Of a DNA stretch of 35,199 bases, positions 18,921-29,295 are shown piece after piece. Location: positions 1 to 35,199 of the forward strand of contig QYPG01000050.1 in the NCBI GenBank assembly GCA_007279945.1, in the 5' to 3' direction. Both the position numbers and the translations under genes were made by a program. The stretch is from Streptomycetaceae bacterium. Its GTDB lineage: Bacteria > Actinomycetota > Actinomycetes > Nanopelagicales > Nanopelagicaceae. A model generated the notes under the pieces. That model was not told the DNA's origin and made no database searches. It was given only the letters and a program-made list of their open reading frames with translations. How positions within the stretch are numbered: position 1 is the first letter of the stretch; the number at the start of each line of letters is the position of its first letter.

Positions 18921-19898
18921 TTAATTCAAAAGATCAGGCGAAAGTCCACTCTCGGTATCTGGAATTCCCAGCTCGCTGGCGCGTTTATCGGCCATAGCCA
19001 GCAATCGGCGGATTCGACCTGCAATTGCATCCTTGGTCATAGGCGGACTCGCGAGTGAACCCAACTCTTCAAGTGAGGCTTGACCATGGTTGATACGCAG
19101 CTCCCCCGCCTCTTTAAGATGATCCGGAATCGTTGCGCCAAGAATCTCCATGGCGCGAGCAACTCGTGCCGATGCAGCGACTGCTGCGCGTGCCGATCGA
19201 CGCAGATTCGCATCATCAAAGTTGGCAAGGCGGTTAGCTGTTGCACGAACTTCACGACGCATGCGTCGCTCTTCCCATGCTAAAACAGATTCATGAGCTC
19301 CTAGGCGAGTGAGTAGTACACCTATGGCATCACCATCGCGAATAACAACACGATCCACGCCGCGAACTTCGCGCGCTTTAGCAACGATTCCCATGCGCCG
19401 AGCTGCACCAACAAGTGCCAAGGCGGCTTCAGGTCCTGGGCAGGTAATTTCTAGTGATGAAGAACGTCCTGGCTCGGTGAGTGAACCATGTGCAATAAAT
19501 GCACCGCGCCAGGCTGCTTCAGAGTCACAGATCGCCGCAGATACAACTTGTGGAGGTAGACCACGAACAGGTCGACCATGTGAATCGACTAAACCAGTTT
19601 GTCTAGCAAGTGCATCTCCTGATTCAATAACTCGAACAACATAGCGTGAACCCTTGCGCAGGCCGCTAGATGAAAGGACAGCTAAATCGCTATCGTGCCC
19701 ATAAATATCGGCAATATCTTTTCGCAAACGGCGCGCGCTTTGAGATGTATCGAGTTCAACCTCAATTACTATTTTTCCTGCAGCGATATGAAGTCCACCT
19801 GCGAAACGAAGTAATGAAGAGACCTCGGCTTTACGGCAACATGGTTTAGTAATCGAGATTCGACTAAGTTCGTCTTTTAATGATGCGGTCATAGCCAT
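18921..19898 (-). CDS. whiA: WhiA family transcriptional regulator
   Basis: 325 residues from the ATG at 19898. WhiA joins an N-terminal domain with the fold of LAGLIDADG homing endonucleases (here degenerate) to a C-terminal helix-turn-helix. The conserved N-terminus [19 protein letters not shown] and [18 protein letters not shown] are clear, and the C-terminal region around [14 protein letters not shown] and [12 protein letters not shown] carries the DNA-binding helices. In Streptomyces WhiA controls sporulation with WhiB; in non-sporulating relatives it is linked to division and metabolism. A frame extending to 20015 overlaps yvcK and lacks homology. The start lies 4 bases after the yvcK stop. 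Confidence 0.94.
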   Translation of the reverse strand: MAMTASLKDELSRISITKPCCRKAEVSSLLRFAGGLHIAAGKIVIEVELDTSQSARRLRKDIADIYGHDSDLAVLSSSGLRKGSRYVVRVIESGDALARQTGLVDSHGRPVRGLPPQVVSAAICDSEAAWRGAFIAHGSLTEPGRSSSLEITCPGPEAALALVGAARRMGIVAKAREVRGVDRVVIRDGDAIGVLLTRLGAHESVLAWEERRMRREVRATANRLANFDDANLRRSARAAVAASARVARAMEILGATIPDHLKEAGELRINHGQASLEELGSLASPPMTKDAIAGRIRRLLAMADKRASELGIPDTESGLSPDLLN

Positions 19899-19902
19899 GG
19901 GC

Positions 19903-20847
19903 TTATCCAACCAAACTTTGACGCATAATGTGGCCCAAATGAAGAGCCAATTCGCTGATATCGTGATGAACACTGCCGGGGGCTTTTCTAATATCAACGG
20001 CCACAACCTGCCCACCTAGTTGTCTGGCCATATGCGCCAGGGTATTTTCATTGCGAACGACAGATCTATCGACCAGAAAATAGTCGATAGATAGGTTTGG
20101 GGCGTAGGAATGGAAAAACTCTAAATGCTCTTCTGGTGTAGATCCAGCAAACTCTTCTCCAGAAGTGTTGGAGTGGGCATCCAAATTAAGTATCAATATC
20201 TTCTTCGCCTTTGTACGTTCGAGGGCATCGAGCTGCATTGGCACCAACAGATGCGGCATCACGCTAGAGAACCATGAACCCGGACCCATGGTGATCCAAT
20301 CAGCGACCCGTATCGCTGTGAGAGCCTCAAGTCGCGGCGCAGGATTCTCTGGAATCACGCGCAAGGATTCAATGCGCCCCTTTGCCGTAGCCACCTCTTT
20401 TTGACCACGAACAACTATGCGACCTGTAGATGTATTGAATGTTCCTTCAATATCCAAAGGAACCGCAGCCATAGGAAGTACGCGTCCAACTACTTTTAAT
20501 AGTGAACCAACGCGATCTAAGCCGACAACTGGATCTTCGCCAACATTCCATAACGATGCTAAAAGTAAGTTGCCCATCGCATGACCATTGAGTGCGCCAT
20601 CGCTCACAAAACGATGTTGCATGATGTTGGCCCATGTACGACCCCACTCATCATCGGCGCACAACGCAGCCAGCGCCATTCGTAGATCACCTGGTGGAAA
20701 GATTGAAAACTCTTCGCGTAGTCGCCCACTAGATCCGCCATTATCGGCAACGGTCACAATTGCAGTGATCTCTGAGGTTACTTCTCGAAGCGCCGACAAA
20801 GTCGCAGACAGGCCGTGTCCTCCCCCAAGTGCAACAACCTTAGTCAA
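19903..20847 (-). CDS. yvcK: YvcK/CofD-like gluconeogenesis factor
   Basis: 314 residues. Motifs are [10 protein letters not shown] (5-14), [15 protein letters not shown] (33-47) and [12 protein letters not shown] (51-62), all typical of YvcK. The family has a CofD-like fold, binds UDP-sugars, and affects carbon metabolism and cell-wall synthesis in several Gram-positive bacteria; it is not expected to be a biosynthetic enzyme. The start is TTG at 20847, two bases after the rapZ stop, with AGGACGAG upstream. rapZ-yvcK-whiA is a widely conserved trio. Confidence 0.93.
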   Translation of the reverse strand: MTKVVALGGGHGLSATLSALREVTSEITAIVTVADNGGSSGRLREEFSIFPPGDLRMALAALCADDEWGRTWANIMQHRFVSDGALNGHAMGNLLLASLWNVGEDPVVGLDRVGSLLKVVGRVLPMAAVPLDIEGTFNTSTGRIVVRGQKEVATAKGRIESLRVIPENPAPRLEALTAIRVADWITMGPGSWFSSVMPHLLVPMQLDALERTKAKKILILNLDAHSNTSGEEFAGSTPEEHLEFFHSYAPNLSIDYFLVDRSVVRNENTLAHMARQLGGQVVAVDIRKAPGSVHHDISELALHLGHIMRQSLVG

Positions 20848-20849
20848 AA

Positions 20850-21713
20850 CTATTCTCGTCCTACATCTCGATGTGTTGCATGGGCAGTCAAATCTAAACT
20901 CATCTCATTGAGCTGTTTGGAAATCTCTTCAGTGATTGCAACGCTACGGTGTTTGCCCCCAGTGCATCCCACTGCAATAGTCACATACTTTTTTCCCTCG
21001 TGCATATATCCAGGGATCATTGATGTGACCAAATCAACATAGTCTTTAACAAAAGTTCTTACACCCGTACTACCTAAGACTTTGTCACTGACTTGTGGGG
21101 TCAACCCTGTTAATGGGCGAAGCTGCGGGATCCAGTGTGGATTGGGGATAAAACGGCAATCAAGAACTAAATCAGAGTCAACTGGAATTCCATACTTATA
21201 ACCAAAAGAGAGAACATTGATTCGCATCCCCTGGATTTTGCCTCCACCAAAGATCTCACCAATTCTTTTCTCTAATTGATGCACATTCAGATTACTGGTG
21301 TCGATAGCAATATCGCAATCAGATTTTACGACCTCCAGCATTACTCGTTCACGCGCAATGCCATCGAGAATTCGATCTTCCCCTTGAAGTGGATGTGGTC
21401 TACGTGTTGATTCGAATCGCTGGACTAAAGCTTGATCAGTCGCATCTAAAAAGACGAGTCGATATGCCGAACCATTCTTCTTTAAAGAATCTAACGCTAG
21501 CGTTAACTCATCGAAAAAATGTCCGCCACGAACATCCACAACCACTGCGAACTCTTTACCGTCAGGGCCTGAGCCTTTACCAACTAGGTCTGGAACAAGT
21601 GATGGCGGTAAGTTGTCGACTACATGCCAACCAAGATCTTCCAAAGCATGTGCCACCGTGGAGCGGCCCGCGCCTGACATGCCAGTCAGAATCAATATCT
21701 CCTTGTTGCTCAT
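20850..21713 (-). CDS. rapZ: RapZ family nucleotide-binding protein
   Basis: 287 residues. Walker A GMSGAGRST is at 11-19; VVDVRGG, LSFGYKYGIP and VGCTGGKHRSVAI follow as family signatures. In Escherichia coli RapZ is an RNA-binding adaptor for small RNAs controlling glmS; in Actinobacteria the role is unclear, though the nucleotide-binding site is preserved. AGAGGAT lies about 8 bases upstream of the ATG. It follows uvrC by 33 bases. Confidence 0.93.
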   Translation of the reverse strand: MSNKEILILTGMSGAGRSTVAHALEDLGWHVVDNLPPSLVPDLVGKGSGPDGKEFAVVVDVRGGHFFDELTLALDSLKKNGSAYRLVFLDATDQALVQRFESTRRPHPLQGEDRILDGIARERVMLEVVKSDCDIAIDTSNLNVHQLEKRIGEIFGGGKIQGMRINVLSFGYKYGIPVDSDLVLDCRFIPNPHWIPQLRPLTGLTPQVSDKVLGSTGVRTFVKDYVDLVTSMIPGYMHEGKKYVTIAVGCTGGKHRSVAITEEISKQLNEMSLDLTAHATHRDVGRE

Positions 21714-21746
21714 GGCTCTATCCTCTTACATCTGTCAAGTACCCGA

Positions 21747-23666
21747 CTAGTCACCGGTAATTTCTCCAGTGTCAGTATTTACTTTATGCGCAGTCATTGC
21801 TCTTAGATGGGCTTCAATAATGAAGGCGATCTTCGCCCCTATTCCCGGTGTAGCCCCAATGTCTTCAACACCAGCCTTTCGAATTGCGGCCACAGAACCA
21901 AAACGTTCGAGCAATGCATTTCTACGCACAGATCCCAGTTGTGGAATCTCATCCAAAATTGATTCCAGCATCACTTTTGATCTACGTGATCGATGGAACG
22001 TGATGGCAAACCTATGTGCCTCATCGCGGATGCGTTGTAAGAGATAGAGACCCTCACTGCTGCGAGGCAGGATTATCGGATCACTTGATCCGGGGATCCA
22101 CACCTCTTCTAAGCGTTTGGCTAACCCGCACAGTGCAATGTCATTAATTCCCAGTTCACTGAGAGCACGCGCTGCAGCATTTACTTGCGGCGCTCCACCA
22201 TCGACCACTATCAACTGTGGCGGATAAGAGAACTTACTTAACTTTCCACCAAGTTCGGCCACTTCGGCCTCATCTACCGATCTATCATCTAAGAGGCGTT
22301 TGAGTCTGCGCGTGATTACCTGATGCATAGCGCGAGTGTCATCAAAGCCATCTTCAGTGTTGATAATGAATCGGCGATACTCACTCTTCTTCGCTAAACC
22401 ATCTTCAAAGACCACCATAGATGCCACGACGGATGTTCCGGAGATGTTAGAGATATCAAAGCATTCGATGCGAAGCGGTGTACGTTCTAGATCCAAGGCC
22501 TCTTCAATCTCTAGCAGCGCTTTACCGCTGACCGCTGCATCGGTTGCGCGCTTGCTGAGGAATTGGATTAATGAATACTGAGCGTTTCGTTTAACCGTCT
22601 GTAAAATCTCCACTTTTTCACCGCGTTGTGGAACCTTCAACGAAACGGTGCCACCCCGCAGTCCTGATAGCCACTGTTCAAGTGCGGGGGCATCAAGGGG
22701 CAGTTCATTAATCAGGATCTGGGCAGGGATTTCGTGTGGTGAGCTTTGACTGTAGATTGAAAAAAACAAAGCACCCATCTCGTCATCGCCCTCCAGTGAC
22801 TTGCTTTGATCTACGATCCATGAACGTGATCCTTTGATCGCTCCACCTCGAATAATAAATATCGAGCCAGCAGCATGGGCACCATCGTGGTGAATTGCTA
22901 TAACGTCGGCAGTTAAGTTATCGGGAAGTGCAGCATCCGTAGATTCCTGTGCACGTTCAATAGCTGTGATTGAATCACGAATCTTTGTGGCCCGCTCAAA
23001 CTCTTCGCGCTCTGAGGCAAGTTCCATCTCATTGCGCAACGTAGGAACGATGTCTGCATTGCTGTCAGACATAAATGCAACTAAGCGATTAGACAAAGCC
23101 TTATGGTCGGCTTGACTTACCCATTCCACACACGGTGCTGCACACTTTCCAATATCTCCCAAGAGACATTGGCGCTTAGTTCGACGTGCTCGATCAAAGT
23201 TGCCAGTCGAGCAGGAGCGAATCGGAAAAACCTTCAAAATGACATCGAAAGTATTACGTAACGCCCAGGTATGAGTGAAAGGGCCAAAATAAGTAATTCC
23301 CGGTCGCTTAGATTTACGAGTAATAAATATCCGTGGAAACTCATCATCATTTGTAACCGCTAAGTATGGATACGACTTATCGTCTTTAAACTGAACGTTG
23401 TAATACGGGTTGTACTGCTTGATCCAAGAGAACTCTAACTGTAAGGCCTCCACCTCGGTAGCAACGATGGTCCAGTCAACTCGAACCGCTTCATGCACCA
23501 TACGATCAGTTTTAGTTGCAAGGTTGCTTTGAAAATAGTTACTCAGACGATTTTTAAGGTTCTTAGCCTTGCCTACATAAATAACTGTGTCATCGCTGTT
23601 GTAAAAACGATACACACCAGGATGCTCAGGAATATTAATAGGCCGATAACTCTGAGGATCTGCCAT
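21747..23666 (-). CDS. uvrC: UvrABC excinuclease subunit C
   Basis: 639 residues. The N-terminal GIY-YIG nuclease (GVYRFYNSDDTVIYVGKAKN, residues 17-36) makes the 3' cut. Cysteines 152, 167, 175 and 179 form a cluster resembling the Fe-S ligands reported for E. coli UvrC. A UVR motif lies in the ASEREEFERATKIRDSI region, followed by the RNase H-like 5'-cutting domain (ECFDISNISG, VVDGGAPQVNA) and C-terminal helix-hairpin-helix repeats (LERFGSVAAIRKAG, GIGAKIAF). It starts 4 bases after the uvrA stop, so translation is coupled. Confidence 0.96.
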   Translation of the reverse strand: MADPQSYRPINIPEHPGVYRFYNSDDTVIYVGKAKNLKNRLSNYFQSNLATKTDRMVHEAVRVDWTIVATEVEALQLEFSWIKQYNPYYNVQFKDDKSYPYLAVTNDDEFPRIFITRKSKRPGITYFGPFTHTWALRNTFDVILKVFPIRSCSTGNFDRARRTKRQCLLGDIGKCAAPCVEWVSQADHKALSNRLVAFMSDSNADIVPTLRNEMELASEREEFERATKIRDSITAIERAQESTDAALPDNLTADVIAIHHDGAHAAGSIFIIRGGAIKGSRSWIVDQSKSLEGDDEMGALFFSIYSQSSPHEIPAQILINELPLDAPALEQWLSGLRGGTVSLKVPQRGEKVEILQTVKRNAQYSLIQFLSKRATDAAVSGKALLEIEEALDLERTPLRIECFDISNISGTSVVASMVVFEDGLAKKSEYRRFIINTEDGFDDTRAMHQVITRRLKRLLDDRSVDEAEVAELGGKLSKFSYPPQLIVVDGGAPQVNAAARALSELGINDIALCGLAKRLEEVWIPGSSDPIILPRSSEGLYLLQRIRDEAHRFAITFHRSRRSKVMLESILDEIPQLGSVRRNALLERFGSVAAIRKAGVEDIGATPGIGAKIAFIIEAHLRAMTAHKVNTDTGEITGD

Positions 23667-23670
23667 CGCT

Positions 23671-26529
23671 TTACTTCTTGGTTGCTACTTTTCGATTAGT
23701 TGCCAACATCGGTGCTAAGTATTGACCCGTGTAACTGGCTGCAACTTTAGCTACATCCTCTGGCGTTCCTTCGGCAACGACTAATCCCCCGCGGAATCCA
23801 CCCTCCGGGCCCATATCAATGACCCAATCTGAACATTTAATCACATCCAAATTATGTTCAATGACAACCACTGTGTTGCCGGTGTCAACAAGCCGGTTAA
23901 GAACAATCAGCAACTTGCTGACATCTTCAAAGTGCAGCCCTGTAGTTGGCTCATCTAGAACATAAATTGTCCGTCCCGTTGATCTGCGCTGAAGTTCGGT
24001 AGATAGTTTTACGCGCTGAGCCTCACCACCTGAGAGCGTTGGTGCTGACTGGCCTAACCGTACATAGCCCAGACCAACGTCATTGAGCGTTTTTAAAAAA
24101 CGGGCAATGGTGGGCACAGATTCAAAGAAAGTATGGGCTTGTTCAATCGGCATATTCAAAACATCGGCGATGGTCTTGCCCTTGTAATGCACCTCTAAGG
24201 TTTCACGGTTATAACGGGCTCCGTGACAGACTTCGCACGGTACATATACATCGGGCAAAAAGTTCATTTCGATTGTGATAGTTCCATCACCTGAACAGTT
24301 CTCACAGCGTCCACCTTTAACATTAAATGAAAAGCGACCCTGCTGATACCCACGAATTTTTGCTTCTGTGGTTTCGGCAAATAATGCACGCACCTTGTCG
24401 AAAAGCCCAGTATAGGTCGCTGGATTAGATCGAGGTGTGCGACCGATTGGAGATTGATCGACGTGAACGACTTTATCCAGTAGTTCAACTCCACTAACAC
24501 TGCGATGTCGACCGGGAACAAGGCGGGCACCGTTAAGTTTATTTGCTAACGTCGTATACAAAATATCATTTACTAAAGTGGATTTTCCAGAGCCGCTGAC
24601 ACCGGTCACTGAGACGAAAACTCCCAGCGGAACTTGAACGTCGATATCTTGTAAGTTATTTTCTTTTGCGCCCTTAACAGTAAGAACTCGCTTTGAATCA
24701 ACGGGGCGACGCTTCTGTGGAATCTCAATAGATTTACGGCCTGAAAGATATGCACCTGTAATTGATTCCTTAGATGCAATCAGTTCGTCGTAGCTTCCAG
24801 AAACTACAACATGTCCGCCATGCTCACCTGCACCTGGTCCGATATCTACAATCCAGTCGGCGGTACGAATCGTTTCCTCATCATGTTCAACAACGATGAG
24901 TGTATTTCCAAGATCTCGTAAATGAGTCAACGTCTCAATTAAGCGTCGATTATCTCGTTGATGCAGACCAATACTTGGCTCATCCAAAACATAAAGAACT
25001 CCTACTAAGCCACTACCGATCTGAGTTGCAAGACGGATGCGCTGGGCTTCTCCACCAGAAAGCGTCGCCGCAGGTCTAGCTAGGGACAAATAGTCCAAGC
25101 CAACATCGAGAAGAAAGCCAAGGCGGGCATGGACTTCCTTCATAACACGTTCAGCAATCTGGGCCTCACGTTTATTGAGTTTGATATTCTTTAGGAATTC
25201 AGCACACTCTGAAATCGAGAGTTCTGTGATGTCTGAAATATTCTTATTGCCAATTGTTACTGCTAAAACCTCAGGCTTAAGACGTGCGCCATTACATACC
25301 TGACATGGAATTTGACGCATATACGCTTCATATTTATCACGGCTGTAATCACTATCAGTCTCACTGTGGCGGCGATGAATGAATGGAACCACTCCCTCAA
25401 ATCCGGTTGTGTAGTTCTTAGTTCCATAGCGGCCCTTGTACTTCATCTTAATTTCATACTCATAGCCATTTATTATGGCTTCTCGAGCCTTGACTGAGAT
25501 TTTTTTCCACGGAGTATTGAGCGAGAAAGGCATATCTTTGGCTAAGGCTTCTAGTAGACGAATGAAATAGTCAGCAGATTGCCCACCAGACCACGGTGCA
25601 ATGGCTCCATCATTTATTGATAAGGAATCATCCGGAATGATGAGATCTTCATCGACCTCTAACTTCGTTCCAATGCCCGAACACTCTGGGCAGGCACCAA
25701 AGGGTGAGTTGAAAGAGAATGAACGTGGCTCTAGCTCCTCAAAAGACATGTTGCAATCGTGGCAGGCTAAGTGCTCACTAAAGGTGCGCTCTTTATCGGC
25801 CGATTTAGCGTCAACAAGATCAAGAATGACGATGCCTGATGCTAAACGTAGAGCAGTTTCAATGGAATCAGTGAGCCGCGTTTTGCTCTCAACTTTTGCA
25901 GTAAGTCGATCTACAACAACTTCAATGGTGTGTTTTTCCTGTTTCTTTAATTTCGGAACATCTGTAAGTGCCACGACAACACCATCAACACGTGCACGCG
26001 AGTACCCCTGTGTAATGAGTTCAGCAAATAGATCCAAGAACTCACCTTTGCGAGCACGGACGACTGGAGCTAAGACCTGAAACTTTGTTGTGGCCGGCAT
26101 TGCCAAAATCTGATCTACAATCGCTTGTGGTGATTGGCGTGAAACAGCTTTGCCGCATTTCGGACAGTGCGGAATGCCAGCACGCGCGAATAGAAGACGT
26201 AGATAGTCATAAACTTCAGTAATTGTGCCTACAGTAGAGCGAGGATTTCGATTTGTAGATTTCTGATCAATCGATACGGCAGGAGATAAACCTTCAATGA
26301 AATCTACGTCGGGCTTATCCATCTGACCTAAGAATTGACGGGCATATGCCGAGAGTGATTCAACATAGCGGCGCTGACCTTCAGCGAAGATTGTGTCAAA
26401 CGCTAGGGAGGACTTACCTGAGCCCGAGAGCCCCGTGAAAACGATAAGTGCGTTTCGAGGCAACTCTATCGAGACATCTTTGAGATTGTGTTCGCGAGCA
26501 CCGCGCACAATTAACTTATCGATACTCAC
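23671..26529 (-). CDS. uvrA: UvrABC damage-recognition subunit A
   Basis: 952 residues with two ABC-type ATPase modules. The first Walker [10 protein letters not shown] is at 33-41 and the second (GVSGSGKST) past the middle; both signatures ([12 protein letters not shown] and [12 protein letters not shown]) are intact. Zinc-finger cysteine pairs are visible in [24 protein letters not shown] and CEVCHGAR. UvrA dimers scan for DNA damage and load UvrB. The start is GTG at 26529, sharing its G with the uvrB stop (TAGTG); AGGGG lies a few bases upstream. Confidence 0.97.
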   Translation of the reverse strand: MSIDKLIVRGAREHNLKDVSIELPRNALIVFTGLSGSGKSSLAFDTIFAEGQRRYVESLSAYARQFLGQMDKPDVDFIEGLSPAVSIDQKSTNRNPRSTVGTITEVYDYLRLLFARAGIPHCPKCGKAVSRQSPQAIVDQILAMPATTKFQVLAPVVRARKGEFLDLFAELITQGYSRARVDGVVVALTDVPKLKKQEKHTIEVVVDRLTAKVESKTRLTDSIETALRLASGIVILDLVDAKSADKERTFSEHLACHDCNMSFEELEPRSFSFNSPFGACPECSGIGTKLEVDEDLIIPDDSLSINDGAIAPWSGGQSADYFIRLLEALAKDMPFSLNTPWKKISVKAREAIINGYEYEIKMKYKGRYGTKNYTTGFEGVVPFIHRRHSETDSDYSRDKYEAYMRQIPCQVCNGARLKPEVLAVTIGNKNISDITELSISECAEFLKNIKLNKREAQIAERVMKEVHARLGFLLDVGLDYLSLARPAATLSGGEAQRIRLATQIGSGLVGVLYVLDEPSIGLHQRDNRRLIETLTHLRDLGNTLIVVEHDEETIRTADWIVDIGPGAGEHGGHVVVSGSYDELIASKESITGAYLSGRKSIEIPQKRRPVDSKRVLTVKGAKENNLQDIDVQVPLGVFVSVTGVSGSGKSTLVNDILYTTLANKLNGARLVPGRHRSVSGVELLDKVVHVDQSPIGRTPRSNPATYTGLFDKVRALFAETTEAKIRGYQQGRFSFNVKGGRCENCSGDGTITIEMNFLPDVYVPCEVCHGARYNRETLEVHYKGKTIADVLNMPIEQAHTFFESVPTIARFLKTLNDVGLGYVRLGQSAPTLSGGEAQRVKLSTELQRRSTGRTIYVLDEPTTGLHFEDVSKLLIVLNRLVDTGNTVVVIEHNLDVIKCSDWVIDMGPEGGFRGGLVVAEGTPEDVAKVAASYTGQYLAPMLATNRKVATKK

Positions 26530-28610
26530 TAAACCCCTGCCTCTTCCATCGAACGTAGCTCTTTCTTTAATATCTTGATTTCATCACGCAGCCTTGCCGC
26601 AACTTCAAACTGTAATTCGGCTGCAGCGTTCTTCATTTGATCAGTGAGCGAGCCTATCAACGCCATTAAATCCTGTCGCGGCAAAGTGAGTAAGGCCTTG
26701 CTATATAAACCTACCGACGGCGCACTCTTCTGATTGGCCTTTTTATTGGCCGCTAATAGATCCTCGGTATCCTCTGATTCTCGGTTAATTAAGTCAGTAA
26801 TGTCGGCTATTTTTTTACGAAGTGGTTGAGGATCCACCCCGCGCTCAAGATTGTAGGCAACCTGCTTGGCTCGACGTCGGTTAGTTTCATCGATTGCCTT
26901 TGCCATTGAGTCTGTGATGTTATCGGCATACATATGTACTTCTCCTGAAACATTTCGAGCCGCACGGCCTATCGTTTGAATCAGTGATGTAGCTGAGCGC
27001 AGAAAGCCCTCTTTGTCGGCATCTAAAATAGCAACAAGTGAAACCTCTGGAAGATCTAAACCTTCACGCAGTAAGTTAATTCCAATCAAAACATCGTATT
27101 CGCCCATTCGAAGTTCTCGTAGCAGTTCAACGCGTCGCAAAGTATCGACCTCAGAGTGCAGATAACGGACCCTCACGCCTTTTTCCTGCATATAGTCGGT
27201 TAAATCTTCTGACATCTTCTTGGTTAAAGTTGTTACAAGAACACGCTCATTCTTTTGGGCACGAATCTTTATTTCATCGAGCAAATCATCTATCTGTCCT
27301 TTAATGGGTTTAATCACTATTTGAGGATCTACTAGACCAGTTGGTCGAATGACTTGTTCTACGACATCGCCATTAACTTTGGCCATTTCGTATTTACCTG
27401 GAGTGGCGGATAAATAGAGCTTTTGTCCAGTTCGCTCTAAAAACTCTGGGAACTTAAGGGGGCGGTTATCTAGTGCGCTTGGTAAGCGAAAACCATGTTC
27501 AACTAATGTTCGCTTGCGGGATGCATCGCCCTCAAACATTGCCCCTAGCTGTGGAACGGTTACATGACTTTCGTCGATGACAACGAGAAAATCCTCCGGG
27601 AAATAATCGAGTAGACAATTTGGGGCAGAGCCAGCTTCTCGACCATCTAAATGACGGGAGTAGTTCTCAATACCACTACAAAAGCCGATCTGCTCCATCA
27701 TCTCAACATCAAAAGTTGTACGCATCCGAAGTCGTTGAGCCTCAAGTAGCTTGCCCTGCTTTTCAAAGAGATTGAGCTGAATCTGCAGTTCATCCTCTAT
27801 TTCACCGATTGCGCGCTTAATTGTTTCGGGTCCAGCTGCGTAGTGAGTGGCAGGAAAGATATACATCTCGGTTTCATCGCGAATAATCTCCCCCGTGAGC
27901 GGATGCAACGTTGAGATCTTTTCAATCTCATCGCCAAACATCTCAATACGGATAGCAAGCTCTTCATACATCGGGATGATCTCAATCGTGTCGCCGCGCA
28001 CTCTGAAAGTTCCGCGCTCAAAAGCCATATCGTTGCGCTTGTACTGCACATCTACAAAGCGACGGAGCAAGGCGTTTCGCTCGATTTCATCGCCCACGCG
28101 CAGAGTAACCATTCGGTCGATGTACTCCTGCGGAGTTCCAAGTCCGTAGATACAGGAGACAGTGGCGACAACTATTACATCGCGCCGAGTTAAAAGTGAG
28201 TTAGTAGCCGAGTGGCGAAGGCGTTCAACTTCGTCATTGACACTTGAGTCCTTCTCAATAAACGTATCCGTCTGGGGAACATATGCTTCTGGTTGGTAAT
28301 AATCATAATAAGAAACAAAGTATTCAACGGCGTTGTTAGGTAGGAGCTCTCTGAACTCATTGGCTAACTGGGCGGCTAGCGTTTTATTGGGTGCAAGTAC
28401 CAACGTGGGTCTTTGAAGTTTTTCAATTAGCCAGGCAGTTGATGCAGACTTACCGGTGCCCGTTGCACCTAACAAAACTACATCTTTTTCCCCTGCTTCA
28501 AAACGTCGAGCTATTTCAGCAATCGCCTCAGGCTGATCACCTGCCGGTGTGTAGTCACTAATAACTTGAAATGGCTCAACTCGGCGTTGTATATCTGAGA
28601 TTGGGCGCAT
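26529..28610 (-). CDS. uvrB: UvrABC helicase subunit B
   Basis: 693 residues. Walker A GATGTGKS is at 48-55 and the damage-probing beta-hairpin with [17 protein letters not shown] near 101-117; helicase motifs DESH and QTIGRAARN are present, and a C-terminal UVR domain ([16 protein letters not shown]) contacts UvrC. UvrB verifies damage and forms the pre-incision complex. The ATG lies 9 bases after coaE. There is no ribosome-binding site, but TAGACT, which begins with the coaE stop codon, lies 6 bases upstream, so a leaderless promoter inside the operon is possible. Confidence 0.97.
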   Translation of the reverse strand: MRPISDIQRRVEPFQVISDYTPAGDQPEAIAEIARRFEAGEKDVVLLGATGTGKSASTAWLIEKLQRPTLVLAPNKTLAAQLANEFRELLPNNAVEYFVSYYDYYQPEAYVPQTDTFIEKDSSVNDEVERLRHSATNSLLTRRDVIVVATVSCIYGLGTPQEYIDRMVTLRVGDEIERNALLRRFVDVQYKRNDMAFERGTFRVRGDTIEIIPMYEELAIRIEMFGDEIEKISTLHPLTGEIIRDETEMYIFPATHYAAGPETIKRAIGEIEDELQIQLNLFEKQGKLLEAQRLRMRTTFDVEMMEQIGFCSGIENYSRHLDGREAGSAPNCLLDYFPEDFLVVIDESHVTVPQLGAMFEGDASRKRTLVEHGFRLPSALDNRPLKFPEFLERTGQKLYLSATPGKYEMAKVNGDVVEQVIRPTGLVDPQIVIKPIKGQIDDLLDEIKIRAQKNERVLVTTLTKKMSEDLTDYMQEKGVRVRYLHSEVDTLRRVELLRELRMGEYDVLIGINLLREGLDLPEVSLVAILDADKEGFLRSATSLIQTIGRAARNVSGEVHMYADNITDSMAKAIDETNRRRAKQVAYNLERGVDPQPLRKKIADITDLINRESEDTEDLLAANKKANQKSAPSVGLYSKALLTLPRQDLMALIGSLTDQMKNAAAELQFEVAARLRDEIKILKKELRSMEEAGV

Positions 28611-28616
28611 TGAGTA

Positions 28617-28622
28617 AGTCTA
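28617..28622 (-). promoter_or_regulatory. Possible -10 element of uvrB overlapping the coaE stop codon
   Basis: Minus-strand TAGACT ends 6 bases before the uvrB ATG. Its first three bases are the coaE stop codon TAG. Geometry matches the leaderless starts elsewhere in the window. Confidence 0.4.
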
Positions 28623-29210
28623 GTTTGAAGCTGCCGCTAATCCATCCCAAATATTCTCTACTTGGCGCAGCAAATCATCCTCGCTGCCACTGTTTTCAAG
28701 GACATAGTCGGCAACACTGACCCGCTGCTCGCGCGTAGCTTGTGCTGCGATTCGGGAGTTAATCTCAGAGATATGAAGACCCTTGGCGCGCAGTCGTGCA
28801 ATACGCAGCTCCATGTCAGCCTCTACGGTGATAACGAGATCAAATCGATCTGAGGCATTCTTTTCAAATAGCAAGGGAATCTCGTAGATAAGAATCTGCC
28901 TATCTGTAAGTGATTGAACCGCCTCATTAAACTCGGCAGTCACGCGGGGATGAACAATTCCCTCTAGAACTCTCAGTGCCTTAGGATCTTTGAAAACTAT
29001 CTCTCCTAATGCACGCCTATCAATATCCCCGTCTTTCAAAATCGAATCGCCGAATGAATGAACAACTTCGTCAAATCCTTCTGTGCCTCTTGATATAACA
29101 TCGCGCGCAAGCTGATCGGCATCAATAACTAAAGCCCCGAGCTCTGCGAAATACTGTGCAGCCAAAGATTTTCCGCTGCCAATGCCACCTGTTAAACCAA
29201 TCACACGCAT
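28620..29210 (-). CDS. coaE: Dephospho-CoA kinase
   Basis: 196 residues, a P-loop kinase. Walker A GLTGGIGSGKS is at 5-15, followed by the family's DADQLARDVI and the IPLLFE region; length is normal for the single-domain enzyme (some Actinobacteria carry an extra C-terminal domain, absent here). CoaE phosphorylates dephospho-CoA in the last step of coenzyme A synthesis. It is separated from rpsA by a strong terminator and has its own leaderless-type promoter hexamer TATCCT 6 bases before the ATG, so it probably starts the coaE-uvrB-uvrA-uvrC unit. Confidence 0.94.
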   Translation of the reverse strand: MRVIGLTGGIGSGKSLAAQYFAELGALVIDADQLARDVISRGTEGFDEVVHSFGDSILKDGDIDRRALGEIVFKDPKALRVLEGIVHPRVTAEFNEAVQSLTDRQILIYEIPLLFEKNASDRFDLVITVEADMELRIARLRAKGLHISEINSRIAAQATREQRVSVADYVLENSGSEDDLLRQVENIWDGLAAASN

Positions 29211-29216
29211 AGTTAA

Positions 29217-29222
29217 AGGATA
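29217..29222 (-). promoter_or_regulatory. -10 element of a leaderless coaE promoter
   Basis: Minus-strand TATCCT ends 6 bases before the coaE ATG at 29210, just downstream of the rpsA terminator. No Shine-Dalgarno sequence is present. Confidence 0.5.
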
Positions 29223-29249
29223 GCGTTAACCAGAAAGAGTGATGGAAAT

Positions 29250-29282
29250 AGAATAGGCCCGACGTAATGTCGGGCCTATTCT
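29250..29282 (-). terminator. Intrinsic terminator of rpsA
   Basis: A perfect 14-bp inverted repeat (arms 29250-29263 and 29269-29282, GC-rich core GGCCCGAC) around a 5-base loop. On the minus strand it is followed by a U-rich but interrupted tail (TATTTCC). It begins 13 bases after the rpsA stop codon and is the strongest hairpin in the window. Confidence 0.85.
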
Positions 29283-29295
29283 CAAGCATGTACTT

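Noticed and set aside
19309-19644. 111-codon open frame antisense to whiA (and similar frames opposite pgk, sufC, uvrB and rapZ)
   Set aside because: Low-complexity Ser/Thr/Pro/Arg composition typical of reversed coding frames; no ribosome-binding site or homology.
19899-20015. Hydrophobic N-terminal extension of WhiA
   Set aside because: It is the shadow of the yvcK 3' end; WhiA homologues begin at MAMTA.
21714-21746. TTGACA in the uvrC-rapZ gap as a -35 promoter element
   Set aside because: No -10 hexamer lies 16-19 bases downstream; that position falls on the rapZ start codon.
25601-26080. 159-codon open frame antisense to uvrA
   Set aside because: It mirrors uvrA codons, is rich in serine and arginine without any domain, and has no start signal; uvrA is fully conserved over the same bases.
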